The notes: generated from the sequence alone by a model not told the origin. DNA of 64,000 nucleotides from Chitinophaga sp. CB10 (GCA_001870995.2 MLAV02000008.1:186001-250000); one strand, 5' to 3'. Shown: positions 26,808-36,112, counted from the stretch's first letter. A program made the numbers and translations.

Positions 26808-26825
26808 AATCCAGCCGGCAAAACG

Positions 26826-26833
26826 TATCTTTG
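26826..26833 (+). promoter_or_regulatory. -7 promoter element upstream of aspS
   Basis: TATCTTTG, exact consensus. It gives a leader of about 100 bases before the aspS ATG at 26938. An in-frame ATG at 26848 lies only 14 bases downstream of the element. Confidence 0.5.
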
Positions 26834-26937
26834 CCCCCCTTGCGGGCATGGCTGAATCGCTGGCAGAAGTGGTGAACGACAGTGAACGGCTTTCCCGGGA
26901 ATTCAACCATATAATTTTAAAAATCAACAATTTACGC

Positions 26938-28698
26938 ATGTATAGGACGCACACTTGCGGAGAACTCAGAATGGAACAGGTTGGTCAGCAGGTTACGCTG
27001 GCCGGCTGGGTACAAACGGTAAGGAAATTTGGCAGCATCACTTTCGTGGATCTGCGCGACCGTTACGGCATTACCCAGCTCTTATTTGGTGAAAACCTCA
27101 ATGCCCGGCTGGACGACCAGCCGCTTGGCCGCGAATTCGTGATCCAGGCTACAGGTGTGGTTACCGAGCGTTCTAATAAAAACCCGAATATTCCCACCGG
27201 CGACGTGGAAATCACCGTTGCTGACTTTAAAGTACTTAACGCCGCTAAAACCCCGCCTTTCACCTTAACGGATGATACGGACGGTGGCGATGAGCTGCGT
27301 ATGAAATACCGCTATCTCGACCTGCGCAGAAACGCCGTGAAGCAAAACCTGGAACTGCGCTACCGCGTAGGCCGCGCTGCACGCAACTTCCTGCACACGC
27401 AGGGCTTTATGGATATAGAAACGCCTTTCCTTATCAAATCCACTCCGGAAGGAGCCCGCGACTTCGTGGTGCCCAGCCGTATGAACGCAAACGAGTTCTA
27501 CGCCCTGCCACAGTCGCCACAAACCTTTAAGCAGCTCCTCATGGTAAGCGGCTACGACCGTTACTACCAAATCGTGAAATGCTTCCGGGATGAGGACCTC
27601 CGTGCGGACCGCCAGCCGGAATTCACCCAGATCGACTGCGAAATGAGCTTCGTGGAGCAGGAAGACGTCCTGAATACATTTGAAAATATGTTCAAATATA
27701 TTTTCAAAGAGATCAAAGGGCTGGATATCGACTACGCTTTCCCGCGCATGACCTGGGACGATGCCATGGAATACTACGGTAACGATAAACCGGATATCCG
27801 TTTCGATATGAAACTGGCTACCCTCACCGGTACCGTACAAAACAAAGGCTTTAAAGTATTTGACGAGGCGGAACTGGTAGTGGGCATCGCGGCTAAAGGC
27901 TGCGCTGAATATACCCGCAAACAGCTGGACGAACTCACCGAATGGGTAAAACGCCCGCAAATCGGCATGAGCGGCCTCATCTATGTGAAATATGGTACGG
28001 ACGGCAGCCTGAAAAGCTCCGTGGACAAATTTTTCAATGAAGAGGAACTGAAAAAATGGGTGGCGGTTACCAAGGCAGCGCCTGGCGACCTCATCCTCGT
28101 GCTGGCAGGTAAGGAATCCCGCACCCGCCAGGCGATGAGCGCCCTCCGCCTGGAAATGGGCGAACGCCTCGGCCTCCGGGATAAAAATGTATATAAACCA
28201 TTGTGGGTGATCGACTTCCCGTTATTTGAATATGCCGAAGAGGAAAACCGCTGGGTGGCCCGTCACCATCCGTTTACTTCACCGAAACCGGAACATATTC
28301 CTTTAATGGACGATGTGTCCCAGTACGCTAAAATAAAGGCGAACGCCTACGATATCGTACTGAACGGTACGGAAATTGGCGGTGGTTCTATCCGTATTTT
28401 CCAGCGCGACCTCCAGGAAAAGATGTTCGCAGCCCTGGGCATGTCCCCGGAAGAGGCCAACCACAAATTCGGCTTCCTCCTGGGCGCATTTGAATACGGC
28501 GCGCCGCCTCATGGTGGTATTGCCTTCGGTTTCGACCGCCTTTGCTCCCTGCTGGGCGGCAGCGAAAGTATCCGCGACTTCATCGCCTTCCCGAAAAACA
28601 ATTCAGGCCGCGATGTGATGCTGGATGCACCGTCTGCCATCGATCAGCATCAGCTGGATGAATTACGGATCAGCCTGGTAAAACAGGACCCGGCATAG
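26938..28698 (+). CDS. aspS: Aspartyl-tRNA synthetase
   Basis: A 586-residue class IIb synthetase. The N-terminal OB-fold binds the anticodon (MYRTHTCGELR, LAGWVQTVRKFGSITFVDLRD). The catalytic motifs follow: motif 2 near FRDEDLRADRQPEFTQID and motif 3 GIAFGFDRLCSLLGG. The bacterial GAD insertion lies between them, which is why the protein is about 590 residues. It charges tRNA-Asp. The start MYRTHTCGEL is the usual one; the frame stays open 30 codons upstream from an ATG at 26848, but that stretch has no family similarity. Confidence 0.97.
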   Translation: MYRTHTCGELRMEQVGQQVTLAGWVQTVRKFGSITFVDLRDRYGITQLLFGENLNARLDDQPLGREFVIQATGVVTERSNKNPNIPTGDVEITVADFKVLNAAKTPPFTLTDDTDGGDELRMKYRYLDLRRNAVKQNLELRYRVGRAARNFLHTQGFMDIETPFLIKSTPEGARDFVVPSRMNANEFYALPQSPQTFKQLLMVSGYDRYYQIVKCFRDEDLRADRQPEFTQIDCEMSFVEQEDVLNTFENMFKYIFKEIKGLDIDYAFPRMTWDDAMEYYGNDKPDIRFDMKLATLTGTVQNKGFKVFDEAELVVGIAAKGCAEYTRKQLDELTEWVKRPQIGMSGLIYVKYGTDGSLKSSVDKFFNEEELKKWVAVTKAAPGDLILVLAGKESRTRQAMSALRLEMGERLGLRDKNVYKPLWVIDFPLFEYAEEENRWVARHHPFTSPKPEHIPLMDDVSQYAKIKANAYDIVLNGTEIGGGSIRIFQRDLQEKMFAALGMSPEEANHKFGFLLGAFEYGAPPHGGIAFGFDRLCSLLGGSESIRDFIAFPKNNSGRDVMLDAPSAIDQHQLDELRISLVKQDPA

Positions 28699-28732
28699 TA
28701 TTTGCAGGTAACCGGACTTTCCCAATAAAAAG

Positions 28733-28770
28733 ATCCCCTTTGATATGGTTTCGGCCGCATCAAAGGGGAT
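28733..28770. terminator. Stem-loop after aspS
   Basis: A perfect 12-base inverted repeat (28733-28744 with 28759-28770). No T run follows on the plus strand; the A run upstream would favour termination of minus-strand transcripts. It is probably the 3' end structure of aspS mRNA. Confidence 0.5.
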
Positions 28771-28903
28771 TAGTGCAAATAATAGAACAATATTTTTTAA
28801 CAAGACATTAACGGAACGAGTAGCGAGAAGAAGAAAGACGTATTATCTAATTTTTTAAAGTAATATTGCGGTGTAGGGACATCGTTGATATGTGAGGTAA
28901 GAA

Positions 28904-29500
28904 ATGATGCTGAAAACAAACAAGAAACTATCACCTGTAACAAAAACTAACACTAAGCTTATGCGTATGATTAACTCTACTATGAGCAAAGCTGCGGCTT
29001 GTATTTGTGCGGTGTTTTTATTGCTAATGCTCAGCAATGTTGGGTATGCTCAACAATCGACAAGCAATTATTTGAAAAAATTCAAACCGGTATCTGTAGA
29101 GTTAATGCAGGAAACCGGTATTCCTGCCAGCGTGATCCTGGGTATTGCGATGCTGGAATCTGGCACAGGAACCAGTAAAAATGCTAAATTGCTGCACAAT
29201 CATTTTGGCATCGTTGGTAAGAATAATCTGCAACAGAGTAACGCCGGATATAAATCCCGCTATAAACAATACCTGTCAGATGTAGCTTCCTACGAGCACT
29301 TTGTGCAGTTGTTAGCCAAAAAGAAGTGGTTCCCGGAGCTGAAAGGAAACATGGAGTACACCACATGGCTTCATAAAATGAACCATAGCGGTTATTCTTC
29401 CGCAGGCCAGGAATGGATAAAACGTGTGACTTCCATTATTAACCGTTATAAATTGTATAAGCTGGATGCGGCCATGGGCACCGTTGCAAGCGGTTCATAA
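28904..29500 (+). CDS. Secreted glucosaminidase (GH73-type peptidoglycan hydrolase)
   Basis: The 198-residue protein has a signal peptide (hydrophobic stretch near residues 29-46, cleavage after GYAQ). It is followed by one glucosaminidase domain with SVILGIAMLESGTGTSKNAKLLHNHFGIVG; the Glu in MLESG is the expected general acid. Such enzymes cleave beta-1,4 bonds next to N-acetylglucosamine in peptidoglycan during growth or division. There is no LysM or SPOR domain, so its targeting is unclear. The first 19 residues are an odd basic leader, and the ATG at 28961 (MRMINSTMSK) may be the real start. Confidence 0.85.
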   Translation: MMLKTNKKLSPVTKTNTKLMRMINSTMSKAAACICAVFLLLMLSNVGYAQQSTSNYLKKFKPVSVELMQETGIPASVILGIAMLESGTGTSKNAKLLHNHFGIVGKNNLQQSNAGYKSRYKQYLSDVASYEHFVQLLAKKKWFPELKGNMEYTTWLHKMNHSGYSSAGQEWIKRVTSIINRYKLYKLDAAMGTVASGS

Positions 29501-29557
29501 GTATTATTGCACTATGCCACTTGTTGCCAGGCCTCTCCGGTAATATGCCTGACTTAC

Positions 29558-30994
29558 ATGAATAATATGCCTGGCAAAAATAAGGCTGCCTACCCTTTTC
29601 TGATCATTGCGGGTTCATTGGCATGCCTGGTGGCTTTATCCCAGCTGAACTACAGCTTCTCCTTCAAGGATTTTCAATTCCGAAAACTGGATATGCTGTC
29701 CGACCTCAGGACCTCATCTCCCGGACAAGATAAAAATAAACCTGCCCTCGCCGGTCATACCGGCAAGGGCGGGTCTGTTACTGATACGGCCGTTACCGTG
29801 AAAGACAGCTCCGGCGCAGTGACCACGCTGCCCAACCCGGATGCGCATCACGATTACATGGAGTACACCGGTATCATGCAATACGCCTCCCCGCTCTACA
29901 GTGAGGACGCTGCCGGGATGCATAAATTCCTGCAGGCCCTGGCCGACCTGAAAGCCGGTAAGCGTAAGAAAGTGCGCATCGCCTATTTCGGGGATTCCAT
30001 GATTGAAGGGGATCTGATCACCGGCGAGCTGCGCGACAGCCTGCAGGCGTTCTTCGGTGGCCGGGGCGTTGGGTTTGTGCCCATCACCTCTGTAGTGGCC
30101 AGTTTCAGAACGACCATCACCCATACCTATTCCAGGGACTGGACAGATTACTCCTATAAAAAACTTCCCCCATCCAATATTCCGCTCGGGATTTCCGGGC
30201 ATACTTTCATCCCTTCGGCCAATAGCTGGGTAAAATATACGCCGGTGAAAAAGCCAAGACTGGATAAGTTCAATGAAATTTCCATCCTGTATGGCCCTGC
30301 CGCCGGCACCGGCCTTACGGTTAACGATAAAAGCTATACGCTCGAAGGCAACGCCGCTGTAAACCGGCTCGATCTGCGTCAGGATACGGGGCTGCCATCA
30401 GTAACCATCAAATACGCCGGAGGCGCCGCAGGGCCGCTCTTTGGCGTTAGCTTCGAGGACGATAACGGTATCTATGTGGATAACTTCTCCTTCAGGGGTA
30501 TCAGCGGTATCGAACTCGGAAAGCTGTCGGCTGAGATGATCCGCCGTATGCAGCAGGAACACACTTACGACCTGGTAGTTTTCCACTACGGCGCCAATGT
30601 ATTATGGCGGCCGGAGCTGACGGACTACAGCTGGTTTGAGCGCCCGATGACTAAGGTGCTGGATTCGCTTCGCAACGATTTCCCGGCTACCTCGTTCCTT
30701 ATCATCGGTACGGCCGACAAATCCTATCGTAAGGGCGACCAATACGTTACTGCGCCGGGCGTACCAGCGCTGTTAGCTGTGCAACATGATCTGGCGGCAG
30801 CCCACGGGACTGCCTTCTGGAATCTCTTTGCAGCAATGGGTGGAGAAAATTCAATGGTGAAATGGGTGGAAAGTGATACCCCAGGTGCGAACAAGGATTA
30901 CACACACTTTAACAGGTTAGGAGCGTCTAAGGTAGCGTCGCTGCTATACAAAGCTATTATGGATGAATATAGGCAAACAGGTTCTGTTCAGTAG
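29558..30994 (+). CDS. SGNH-hydrolase-like protein, membrane-anchored (first of an O-acetylation-type cluster)
   Basis: A 478-residue protein with one N-terminal membrane helix (AAYPFLIIAGSLACLVAL) and a Thr/Gly/Lys-rich linker, then an SGNH domain. Block I is VRIAYFGDSMIEGD (nucleophile Ser), the oxyanion block includes FHYGANVLW, and the C-terminal dyad is DYTHFNRLGASKV. The next gene overlaps its end by 32 bases in another frame, and an MBOAT gene follows, so it probably works with them in acetyl transfer to an exported glycan. I chose the ATG at 29558; ATG 29567 is also possible. Confidence 0.75.
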   Translation: MNNMPGKNKAAYPFLIIAGSLACLVALSQLNYSFSFKDFQFRKLDMLSDLRTSSPGQDKNKPALAGHTGKGGSVTDTAVTVKDSSGAVTTLPNPDAHHDYMEYTGIMQYASPLYSEDAAGMHKFLQALADLKAGKRKKVRIAYFGDSMIEGDLITGELRDSLQAFFGGRGVGFVPITSVVASFRTTITHTYSRDWTDYSYKKLPPSNIPLGISGHTFIPSANSWVKYTPVKKPRLDKFNEISILYGPAAGTGLTVNDKSYTLEGNAAVNRLDLRQDTGLPSVTIKYAGGAAGPLFGVSFEDDNGIYVDNFSFRGISGIELGKLSAEMIRRMQQEHTYDLVVFHYGANVLWRPELTDYSWFERPMTKVLDSLRNDFPATSFLIIGTADKSYRKGDQYVTAPGVPALLAVQHDLAAAHGTAFWNLFAAMGGENSMVKWVESDTPGANKDYTHFNRLGASKVASLLYKAIMDEYRQTGSVQ

Positions 30995-32213
30995 TTTAGC
31001 CCTGCTCTTGTTGCTGGGTGGCAAAAAAACAATGGCGCAGGGATTTGACGGCGATAATGCCATCGCCCAGGATACTGCACTGTACCGGTTCTTCCGGTTA
31101 CTGGATCATGCGGATACCAGCGTCATTTCCGTTTTACACCTGGGCGACTCCCACGTGCAGGCGGGCTACTTCCCGCAAACCAATGGAGCGATGCTGCAGG
31201 AGCAGTTTGGCAACGCAGGCCGCGGGTTTGTATTCCCCTATAATCTCGCCGGTACCAATGGCCCGGAAGATTACCGGTGGAGCAGCCCCGTGAAATGGAA
31301 CGGGGAAAGGGTAGTGGACCGCTATAAATCGCCCATCCTCGGGCCAGGCGGTATAGCTATTGCGACCAGCGCCGCCACGCCATCCCTGAGCTTCATCGGC
31401 AAGCAGGACTCTTTCCAGGAGAACTCTTTCAATGAAGTGGAACTGCTCTACGACCCTGGAAACGATTCCGCCACCGTATTCTCCGCTACCGCTGATGTCA
31501 TCGTCACCCCGCAGCCTTTTACCGGCTCGCCGACCATACAGAAAGCGACCCTCAGCTTCCGGGACCTGCAGCAGGTATTTTCCGCCAGGTTTGATAATAC
31601 GGCTAAAGGGCCTTTCCGTTTTTACGGCGCAGTGCTGCGCAATGGCGGGCATGGCGTGATCTATAGCAGCGTAGGTATCAACGGGGCCATGTACCAGCAT
31701 TACAACGAATACAGTAATATACAGCTCGCCCAGATGTCCGTACTGAAACCGCGGCTGGTGATCATATCCCTCGGTACCAATGAAGCCTATGGCCGCTTTG
31801 ATGCCCTTGCGTTCCGGAATGAAATTGATAAAACCGTTTCACTTATAAGAGAACAAAACCCGAACGTATGTATCCTGCTGACCACCCCGCCTGATTGTAT
31901 GCGGGTGATCAGAAGCTCATACCGTAAAAAAGTGAAAGGAAAATGGCGTAGATACAGCAAAACCTCCGTTACACCCAATCCCTATATTGCAATGGCCACC
32001 GCCCAGATAGCGGGATACGCCCGCGAAAAAGGATTGGCCTGCTGGAATTTTAATGCGGTGAATAAAGTGCAAAAGGCCCGGTTTAACCCTTACTGGGGCG
32101 CGGACCATGTACACTTCAGCGCAAAAGGTTACCAGTTGCAAGGGCAACTGCTCAACGAAGCGATAATGGCTGCCTACAAAAAATATAAGGCTGAAACCAA
32201 GAAAATATATTAA
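30963..32213 (+). CDS. SGNH-hydrolase-like protein, secreted (second of the cluster)
   Basis: The 416-residue protein has a signal peptide (VLFSSLALLLLLGGKKTMAQ). SGNH blocks are VLHLGDSHVQAGY, SLGTNEAYG (GTNE in place of the usual GxND) and GADHVHFSAKGY with the catalytic Asp and His. It overlaps the preceding SGNH gene by 32 bases and ends 6 bases before the MBOAT gene, so translation is probably coupled. It is distantly similar to its neighbour, suggesting an old duplication with split roles. The likely role, acetyl transfer or removal on a surface polysaccharide, is inferred from context. Confidence 0.75.
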   Translation: MNIGKQVLFSSLALLLLLGGKKTMAQGFDGDNAIAQDTALYRFFRLLDHADTSVISVLHLGDSHVQAGYFPQTNGAMLQEQFGNAGRGFVFPYNLAGTNGPEDYRWSSPVKWNGERVVDRYKSPILGPGGIAIATSAATPSLSFIGKQDSFQENSFNEVELLYDPGNDSATVFSATADVIVTPQPFTGSPTIQKATLSFRDLQQVFSARFDNTAKGPFRFYGAVLRNGGHGVIYSSVGINGAMYQHYNEYSNIQLAQMSVLKPRLVIISLGTNEAYGRFDALAFRNEIDKTVSLIREQNPNVCILLTTPPDCMRVIRSSYRKKVKGKWRRYSKTSVTPNPYIAMATAQIAGYAREKGLACWNFNAVNKVQKARFNPYWGADHVHFSAKGYQLQGQLLNEAIMAAYKKYKAETKKIY

Positions 32214-32219
32214 CATCCA

Positions 32220-33704
32220 ATGCTCGACGTCAATAAGCTGTTCGACCTGTTGCTTTACGATCCAAATGATCCGGTACTTTTTAACAGTGCTTTCTTCTTC
32301 TATTATTTTGCAGTATTTCTGCTCTGTTACCTGGCAGTACACAAAAGCAAAACAGGCCGGGTATGGGTATATACCCTGTTTTCCCTGTATTTCTTTTACA
32401 AGGCTTGCGGCTATTATGTAGGATTGGTCATACTTTCCGCCATTGTAGACTTTAACCTTTCCCGGTGGATTCACCGGACCCCCCGGAAATCCACCAAAAA
32501 GCTGCTGCTTATCTTTAGCATCATCCTGAACATAGGATTGTTGTTCTATTTTAAGTACACCAACTTTTTCATCGGCATCATCAACGACTTTGCAGCCGGC
32601 AATATCCCGCTGCTGAAGCTGACCTTACCGATAGGGATTTCCTTCTATACTTTCGAAAACCTCAGTTATACGATCGACGTGTACCGGGATGAGATAGAAC
32701 CGGTGGATAACTTCATGGACTATCTCTTCTTCCTGTCGTTCTTCCCGAAGCTGATGATGGGGCCTATCGTGCGTGCGGCGGACTTCATCCCGCAGATCTC
32801 GCAGCCTTACGTCATCGATTCGGATGATATCGGGAAGGGGATGTACCTGATCATAAGCGGGTTGTTTAAGAAGATTGTGATTTCGGATTTTATCTATCTC
32901 AATTTTGTACAGTACATCTTCGACGATCCCAGCAAGCATACGGGGCTGGAATGTTTGCTCGGCGTGTATGGGTATGCGTTGGTGATCTATTGCGACTTCT
33001 CCGGGTATTCTGATATGGCGCTGGGTATTGCCCGGTGGACCGGCTTCAAGATCCCACCTAACTTCAATTCCCCATACCAGAGCAGCAGTATTACGGAATT
33101 CTGGCGGCGCTGGCACATTTCATTGTCCAGCTGGTTGCGGGATTACCTGTATATTCCTTTGGGTGGTAACCGCAAGGGGAAGGTAAGACAGTACATTAAC
33201 CTGGCGCTGACCATGCTGATCGGCGGTTTCTGGCATGGCGCCAGCTGGAATTTTATATTCTGGGGCGGTATGCACGGCGGTATGCTGGCCATTGATAAAG
33301 TGAGGCTGGATTTCCTGAAGAAACGCCAGATTCAGTTCAGCGGTTTCTCCGGCGGGCTGTTAAAAGTGCTGGGCGTATTATTCACCTTCCATTTTGTCTG
33401 CTTCTGCTGGATCTTCTTTAAAGCGGCTACCTTCCATGATGCCTGGGCGCTGATACACCAGATTGCCTACGACTTCCAGCCTGAAATATGGCCGGAATTA
33501 TATGCCGGTTACACCGCAGTTTTCTGGGTGATGGTCATGGGCTTTGTGCTGCATTTCATGCCGGCGAGGGCAGAGCTTTCCATGGAAAATATCTATGCAA
33601 AGCTGCCGGTAGTGGCCAGCGTGGCGGTGATGGTCGTGTTTGTATGGTTGCTCGCACAGGTGAAGAGTACGCAGCCAATGATCCCGATCTACTTCCAGTT
33701 CTAA
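32220..33704 (+). CDS. MBOAT-family O-acyltransferase (AlgI/DltB-like)
   Basis: A 494-residue protein with about ten membrane helices. It carries the MBOAT hallmarks FLSFFPKLMMGPIVRAADFIPQ, SITEFWRRWHISLSSWLRDYLYIPLGGNRKG and WHGASWNFIFWGGMHG, which contains the catalytic histidine. Members such as AlgI or PatA pass acetyl groups from cytoplasmic donors across the membrane for an SGNH-type partner to place on a glycan. Two SGNH genes directly upstream fit that scheme. The last four bases overlap the convergent AraC-type gene. Confidence 0.9.
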   Translation: MLDVNKLFDLLLYDPNDPVLFNSAFFFYYFAVFLLCYLAVHKSKTGRVWVYTLFSLYFFYKACGYYVGLVILSAIVDFNLSRWIHRTPRKSTKKLLLIFSIILNIGLLFYFKYTNFFIGIINDFAAGNIPLLKLTLPIGISFYTFENLSYTIDVYRDEIEPVDNFMDYLFFLSFFPKLMMGPIVRAADFIPQISQPYVIDSDDIGKGMYLIISGLFKKIVISDFIYLNFVQYIFDDPSKHTGLECLLGVYGYALVIYCDFSGYSDMALGIARWTGFKIPPNFNSPYQSSSITEFWRRWHISLSSWLRDYLYIPLGGNRKGKVRQYINLALTMLIGGFWHGASWNFIFWGGMHGGMLAIDKVRLDFLKKRQIQFSGFSGGLLKVLGVLFTFHFVCFCWIFFKAATFHDAWALIHQIAYDFQPEIWPELYAGYTAVFWVMVMGFVLHFMPARAELSMENIYAKLPVVASVAVMVVFVWLLAQVKSTQPMIPIYFQF

Positions 33705-34627
33705 CAGCCGTAGCGCTTTTCACAGGGGATGAACACTTCGCACTCATTCACCCCCGTCAGGGAAATAAAGAACTGGTTGCTGTTCATCTTGAAATAACTC
33801 ACCCTGCAACAGTGGTTAATAAAATTATACATGGGCAAGCCGGCTTCGGCGAAGCCCATGTTTACTTTCAGGTGCTTGTAGTTGTTGGCAGGAATATGTT
33901 TTTCCAGCAGCTGAAAATCCCCGAAGCCGGTTCTGAGCTGCCGGTGCACCAGGTCGTACGCGCCCAGGTTGGGCACCAGTAACCCCACGTACATCATCAT
34001 TTTATCATAGGTGGTAACGGGTACGCTGTCCAGCGTGCCGGTAATGATACGGGCTTCCGGTATCATCAGGGTGGAGCGGATCACCCGCAGGCGGCTGATA
34101 TAGGCCATCATGTATTTCACCATGTTGCGGATAGGATCATGCTGGCTGGGCAGGAAGGCGCAATACAGGGTGAAGGTGCCTTCGTGTATCTCCGTGGTAT
34201 TCTCCATACAAAAGACCTCTTTCAGCTCATTATCGGAAGCGGTGATGACTTTCGTGATATACAGCGTTTCTTCTTCATTGGGCAGGTAAAGCTTATTGCG
34301 GTAGTAGCTGGGCGTTTCTCCATATTCCAGGGTGAATGCTTTTGTGAAGGACTGCGGGGTGGCATATCCGCAGTAGGCGGCTATCTGGCCGATGCTGAAG
34401 GCAGAATGGCGCAACAGGCCTCCCGCCTGTTCCAGCTTACGCCGTTTGGAGAATTGTTTGAACGATTCCTGGTGAAAAATTTCGAACCGCCGGGCAAGCG
34501 TTTGGGCGTCTACGCAAAGCATGTCTGCAATCCGGATGATGGAGATGTCATCTGAGAGGTGGTTGTCACTAATAGCAATCGCTTGATCCACCTTCCCCTT
34601 CCAGTAGGCAAAAGTATTAGTTCGCAT
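33701..34627 (-). CDS. AraC-family transcriptional regulator with GyrI-like ligand domain
   Basis: The 308-residue protein has an N-terminal AraC double helix-turn-helix (IIRIADMLCVDAQTLARRFE and SIGQIAAYCGYATPQSFTKAFTLEYGETPSYYR, residues 29-110). A C-terminal GyrI-like effector domain follows from about 145. This order, DNA-binding part first, is the Rob/SoxS-BmrR style used for sensing amphipathic small molecules. It converges with the MBOAT gene (4-base overlap) and diverges from the porin. Its targets are unknown. Confidence 0.85.
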   Translation of the reverse strand: MRTNTFAYWKGKVDQAIAISDNHLSDDISIIRIADMLCVDAQTLARRFEIFHQESFKQFSKRRKLEQAGGLLRHSAFSIGQIAAYCGYATPQSFTKAFTLEYGETPSYYRNKLYLPNEEETLYITKVITASDNELKEVFCMENTTEIHEGTFTLYCAFLPSQHDPIRNMVKYMMAYISRLRVIRSTLMIPEARIITGTLDSVPVTTYDKMMMYVGLLVPNLGAYDLVHRQLRTGFGDFQLLEKHIPANNYKHLKVNMGFAEAGLPMYNFINHCCRVSYFKMNSNQFFISLTGVNECEVFIPCEKRYGC

Positions 34628-34701
34628 AGTTGAAAATTTATTCTCATAAGTTCGGATTTAAAGGGCTCAAAAGGCTTTAGGCTCACTGTTACGTTTGCTG
34701 C

Positions 34702-34729
34702 TTAACGAACGATTAACATAAATCTGAGT
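34702..34729. promoter_or_regulatory. Direct repeats upstream of the porin, candidate PhoB/PhoP box
   Basis: TTAACG, five bases, TTAACA, five bases, CTGAGT: hexamers with an 11-base period. TT(A/T/C)ACA hexamers spaced by 5 bases are the known PhoP box of Bacillus. The bases across the last repeat also match the core CATAAATCTG of the E. coli Pho box. The site lies about 37 bases upstream of the porin -7 element, an activator position. Assignment is inference. Confidence 0.4.
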
Positions 34730-34765
34730 AAGGAATTCTCCGGTAAAAATTCCCCTGCGATGCTG

Positions 34766-34773
34766 TACTTTTG
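34766..34773 (+). promoter_or_regulatory. -7 promoter element of the porin gene
   Basis: TACTTTTG, exact consensus, 19 bases before ATG 34793. It lies inside the longer open frame and so argues for the downstream start. Confidence 0.55.
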
Positions 34774-34792
34774 CGCCAAATCTAGATTGCGG

Positions 34793-36112
34793 ATGCGCTT
34801 TAATAAATTCTTGCCGGTAGCCTGCTGCCTGCTTGTAACGTCGATGGGGGCCCGGGCCCAGTTCCTGATGGATATGATTGACACGACCACCAACCTGGGA
34901 AAAGGCATGCTCTCCATGTACCAGAAGTATGATGCGCTCCGCTTCAGCGGCTACATCCAGCCACAATTCCAGATGGCTACCGCCAGGGGGATCGATTCCT
35001 ATGCCGGCGGTAACTTCAACCCGCAGTCGGACAACCGCTGGATGCTGCGCCGGGGCCGTATCCGCGTGGATTATGAGCACTATAACGACCAGGATATGCC
35101 GGTGCTGCAGTTTGCTTTCCAGTTTGACGGAACGGAGCGGGGTGTGAATATCCGCGACTTCTACGGCCGTGTGTTCGATACCAGGTTCAATTTATTTTCC
35201 TTTGCGGCGGGGATGTTTGCCCGTCCGTTTGGCTATGAGGTCAACCTCTCGTCCGCGGACCGTGAAACGCCCGAGCGTGGCCGCATGTCGCAAATACTGA
35301 TGAAAACGGAGCGCGATATAGGGGGCATGGTGTCCTTTGAGCCGCGCCGCCGGGATCACCCGTTGCGCTTCCTGAAAATTGACGCCGGCCTCTTCAACGG
35401 GCAGGGCCTCACCGGGCCGAGCGACTTCGACAGCCATAAAGATTTTATTGCACGCATATATGTAAAGCCCAGGAAGCTGAACGCGCAGAACTGGACGCTT
35501 GTAGGCGGCGCCTCCATCCTGATGGGGGGCATGCAGCAGTTTACCAGGGTGATTTACACCATGGATAACGCCCATAGCTTCAAGGTGGATTCCGCCGTGG
35601 CCAATGCCGGCAAGATTGCTCCCCGCCACTATTACGGCGCGGATATGCAGCTGAAAATACCCAACGGGAAAGGAAAAGGTTCCACCCAGTTCAGGGCGGA
35701 GTACATCCGCGGCAAGCAAACCGCTACGGCGTTGACAACGGAAACGCCGGGTACTATCCCCATGAAATCAGATGGCAGTTATGCGCCGCTCTACATCCGC
35801 AAGTTCGACGGGGCCTACCTGTATTTTATTCAAAACCTGGCCAGCGACAAGCACCAGGTGGTGGTCAGGTACGATTGGTATGATCCGAATACGGATGTAA
35901 AGGGGAAGCAGATAGGCGCGCCTGACGCCGGGCTAACGCAGGCGGATATACGATATAATACACTGGGCTTCGGGTACCTGTATTATTTAAACGAGCACCT
36001 GAAGCTCAGCGTGTACTATGACTGGGTGAAAAATGAAGCTACGGCTTTACCTGGCTACGAGCAGGACCTGGACGATAACGTGCTGACCTGCCGCCTCCAA
36101 TACCGCTTTTAG
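34793..36112 (+). CDS. Phosphate-selective porin (Porin_O_P type)
   Basis: The 439-residue outer-membrane protein has a signal peptide (MRFNKFLPVACCLLVTS, cleavage after ARAQ) and a beta-barrel pattern. It opens with FSGYIQPQFQMATA, continues with NRWMLRRGRIRVDYEHYNDQ, and ends with TCRLQYRF, carrying the terminal Phe needed for barrel insertion. It matches the OprO/OprP polyphosphate and phosphate porin group. Its 3' end overlaps the convergent PhoR-like kinase gene by four bases, and a phoB-like gene follows that. The start at 34793 is supported by the promoter element within the longer frame. Confidence 0.82.
   Translation: MRFNKFLPVACCLLVTSMGARAQFLMDMIDTTTNLGKGMLSMYQKYDALRFSGYIQPQFQMATARGIDSYAGGNFNPQSDNRWMLRRGRIRVDYEHYNDQDMPVLQFAFQFDGTERGVNIRDFYGRVFDTRFNLFSFAAGMFARPFGYEVNLSSADRETPERGRMSQILMKTERDIGGMVSFEPRRRDHPLRFLKIDAGLFNGQGLTGPSDFDSHKDFIARIYVKPRKLNAQNWTLVGGASILMGGMQQFTRVIYTMDNAHSFKVDSAVANAGKIAPRHYYGADMQLKIPNGKGKGSTQFRAEYIRGKQTATALTTETPGTIPMKSDGSYAPLYIRKFDGAYLYFIQNLASDKHQVVVRYDWYDPNTDVKGKQIGAPDAGLTQADIRYNTLGFGYLYYLNEHLKLSVYYDWVKNEATALPGYEQDLDDNVLTCRLQYRF

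Noticed and set aside
30963..30994. Possible frameshift joining the two SGNH genes
   Set aside because: The second gene has its own signal peptide and complete SGNH blocks, and the first has its own catalytic Asp-His end, so they are two overlapping genes.
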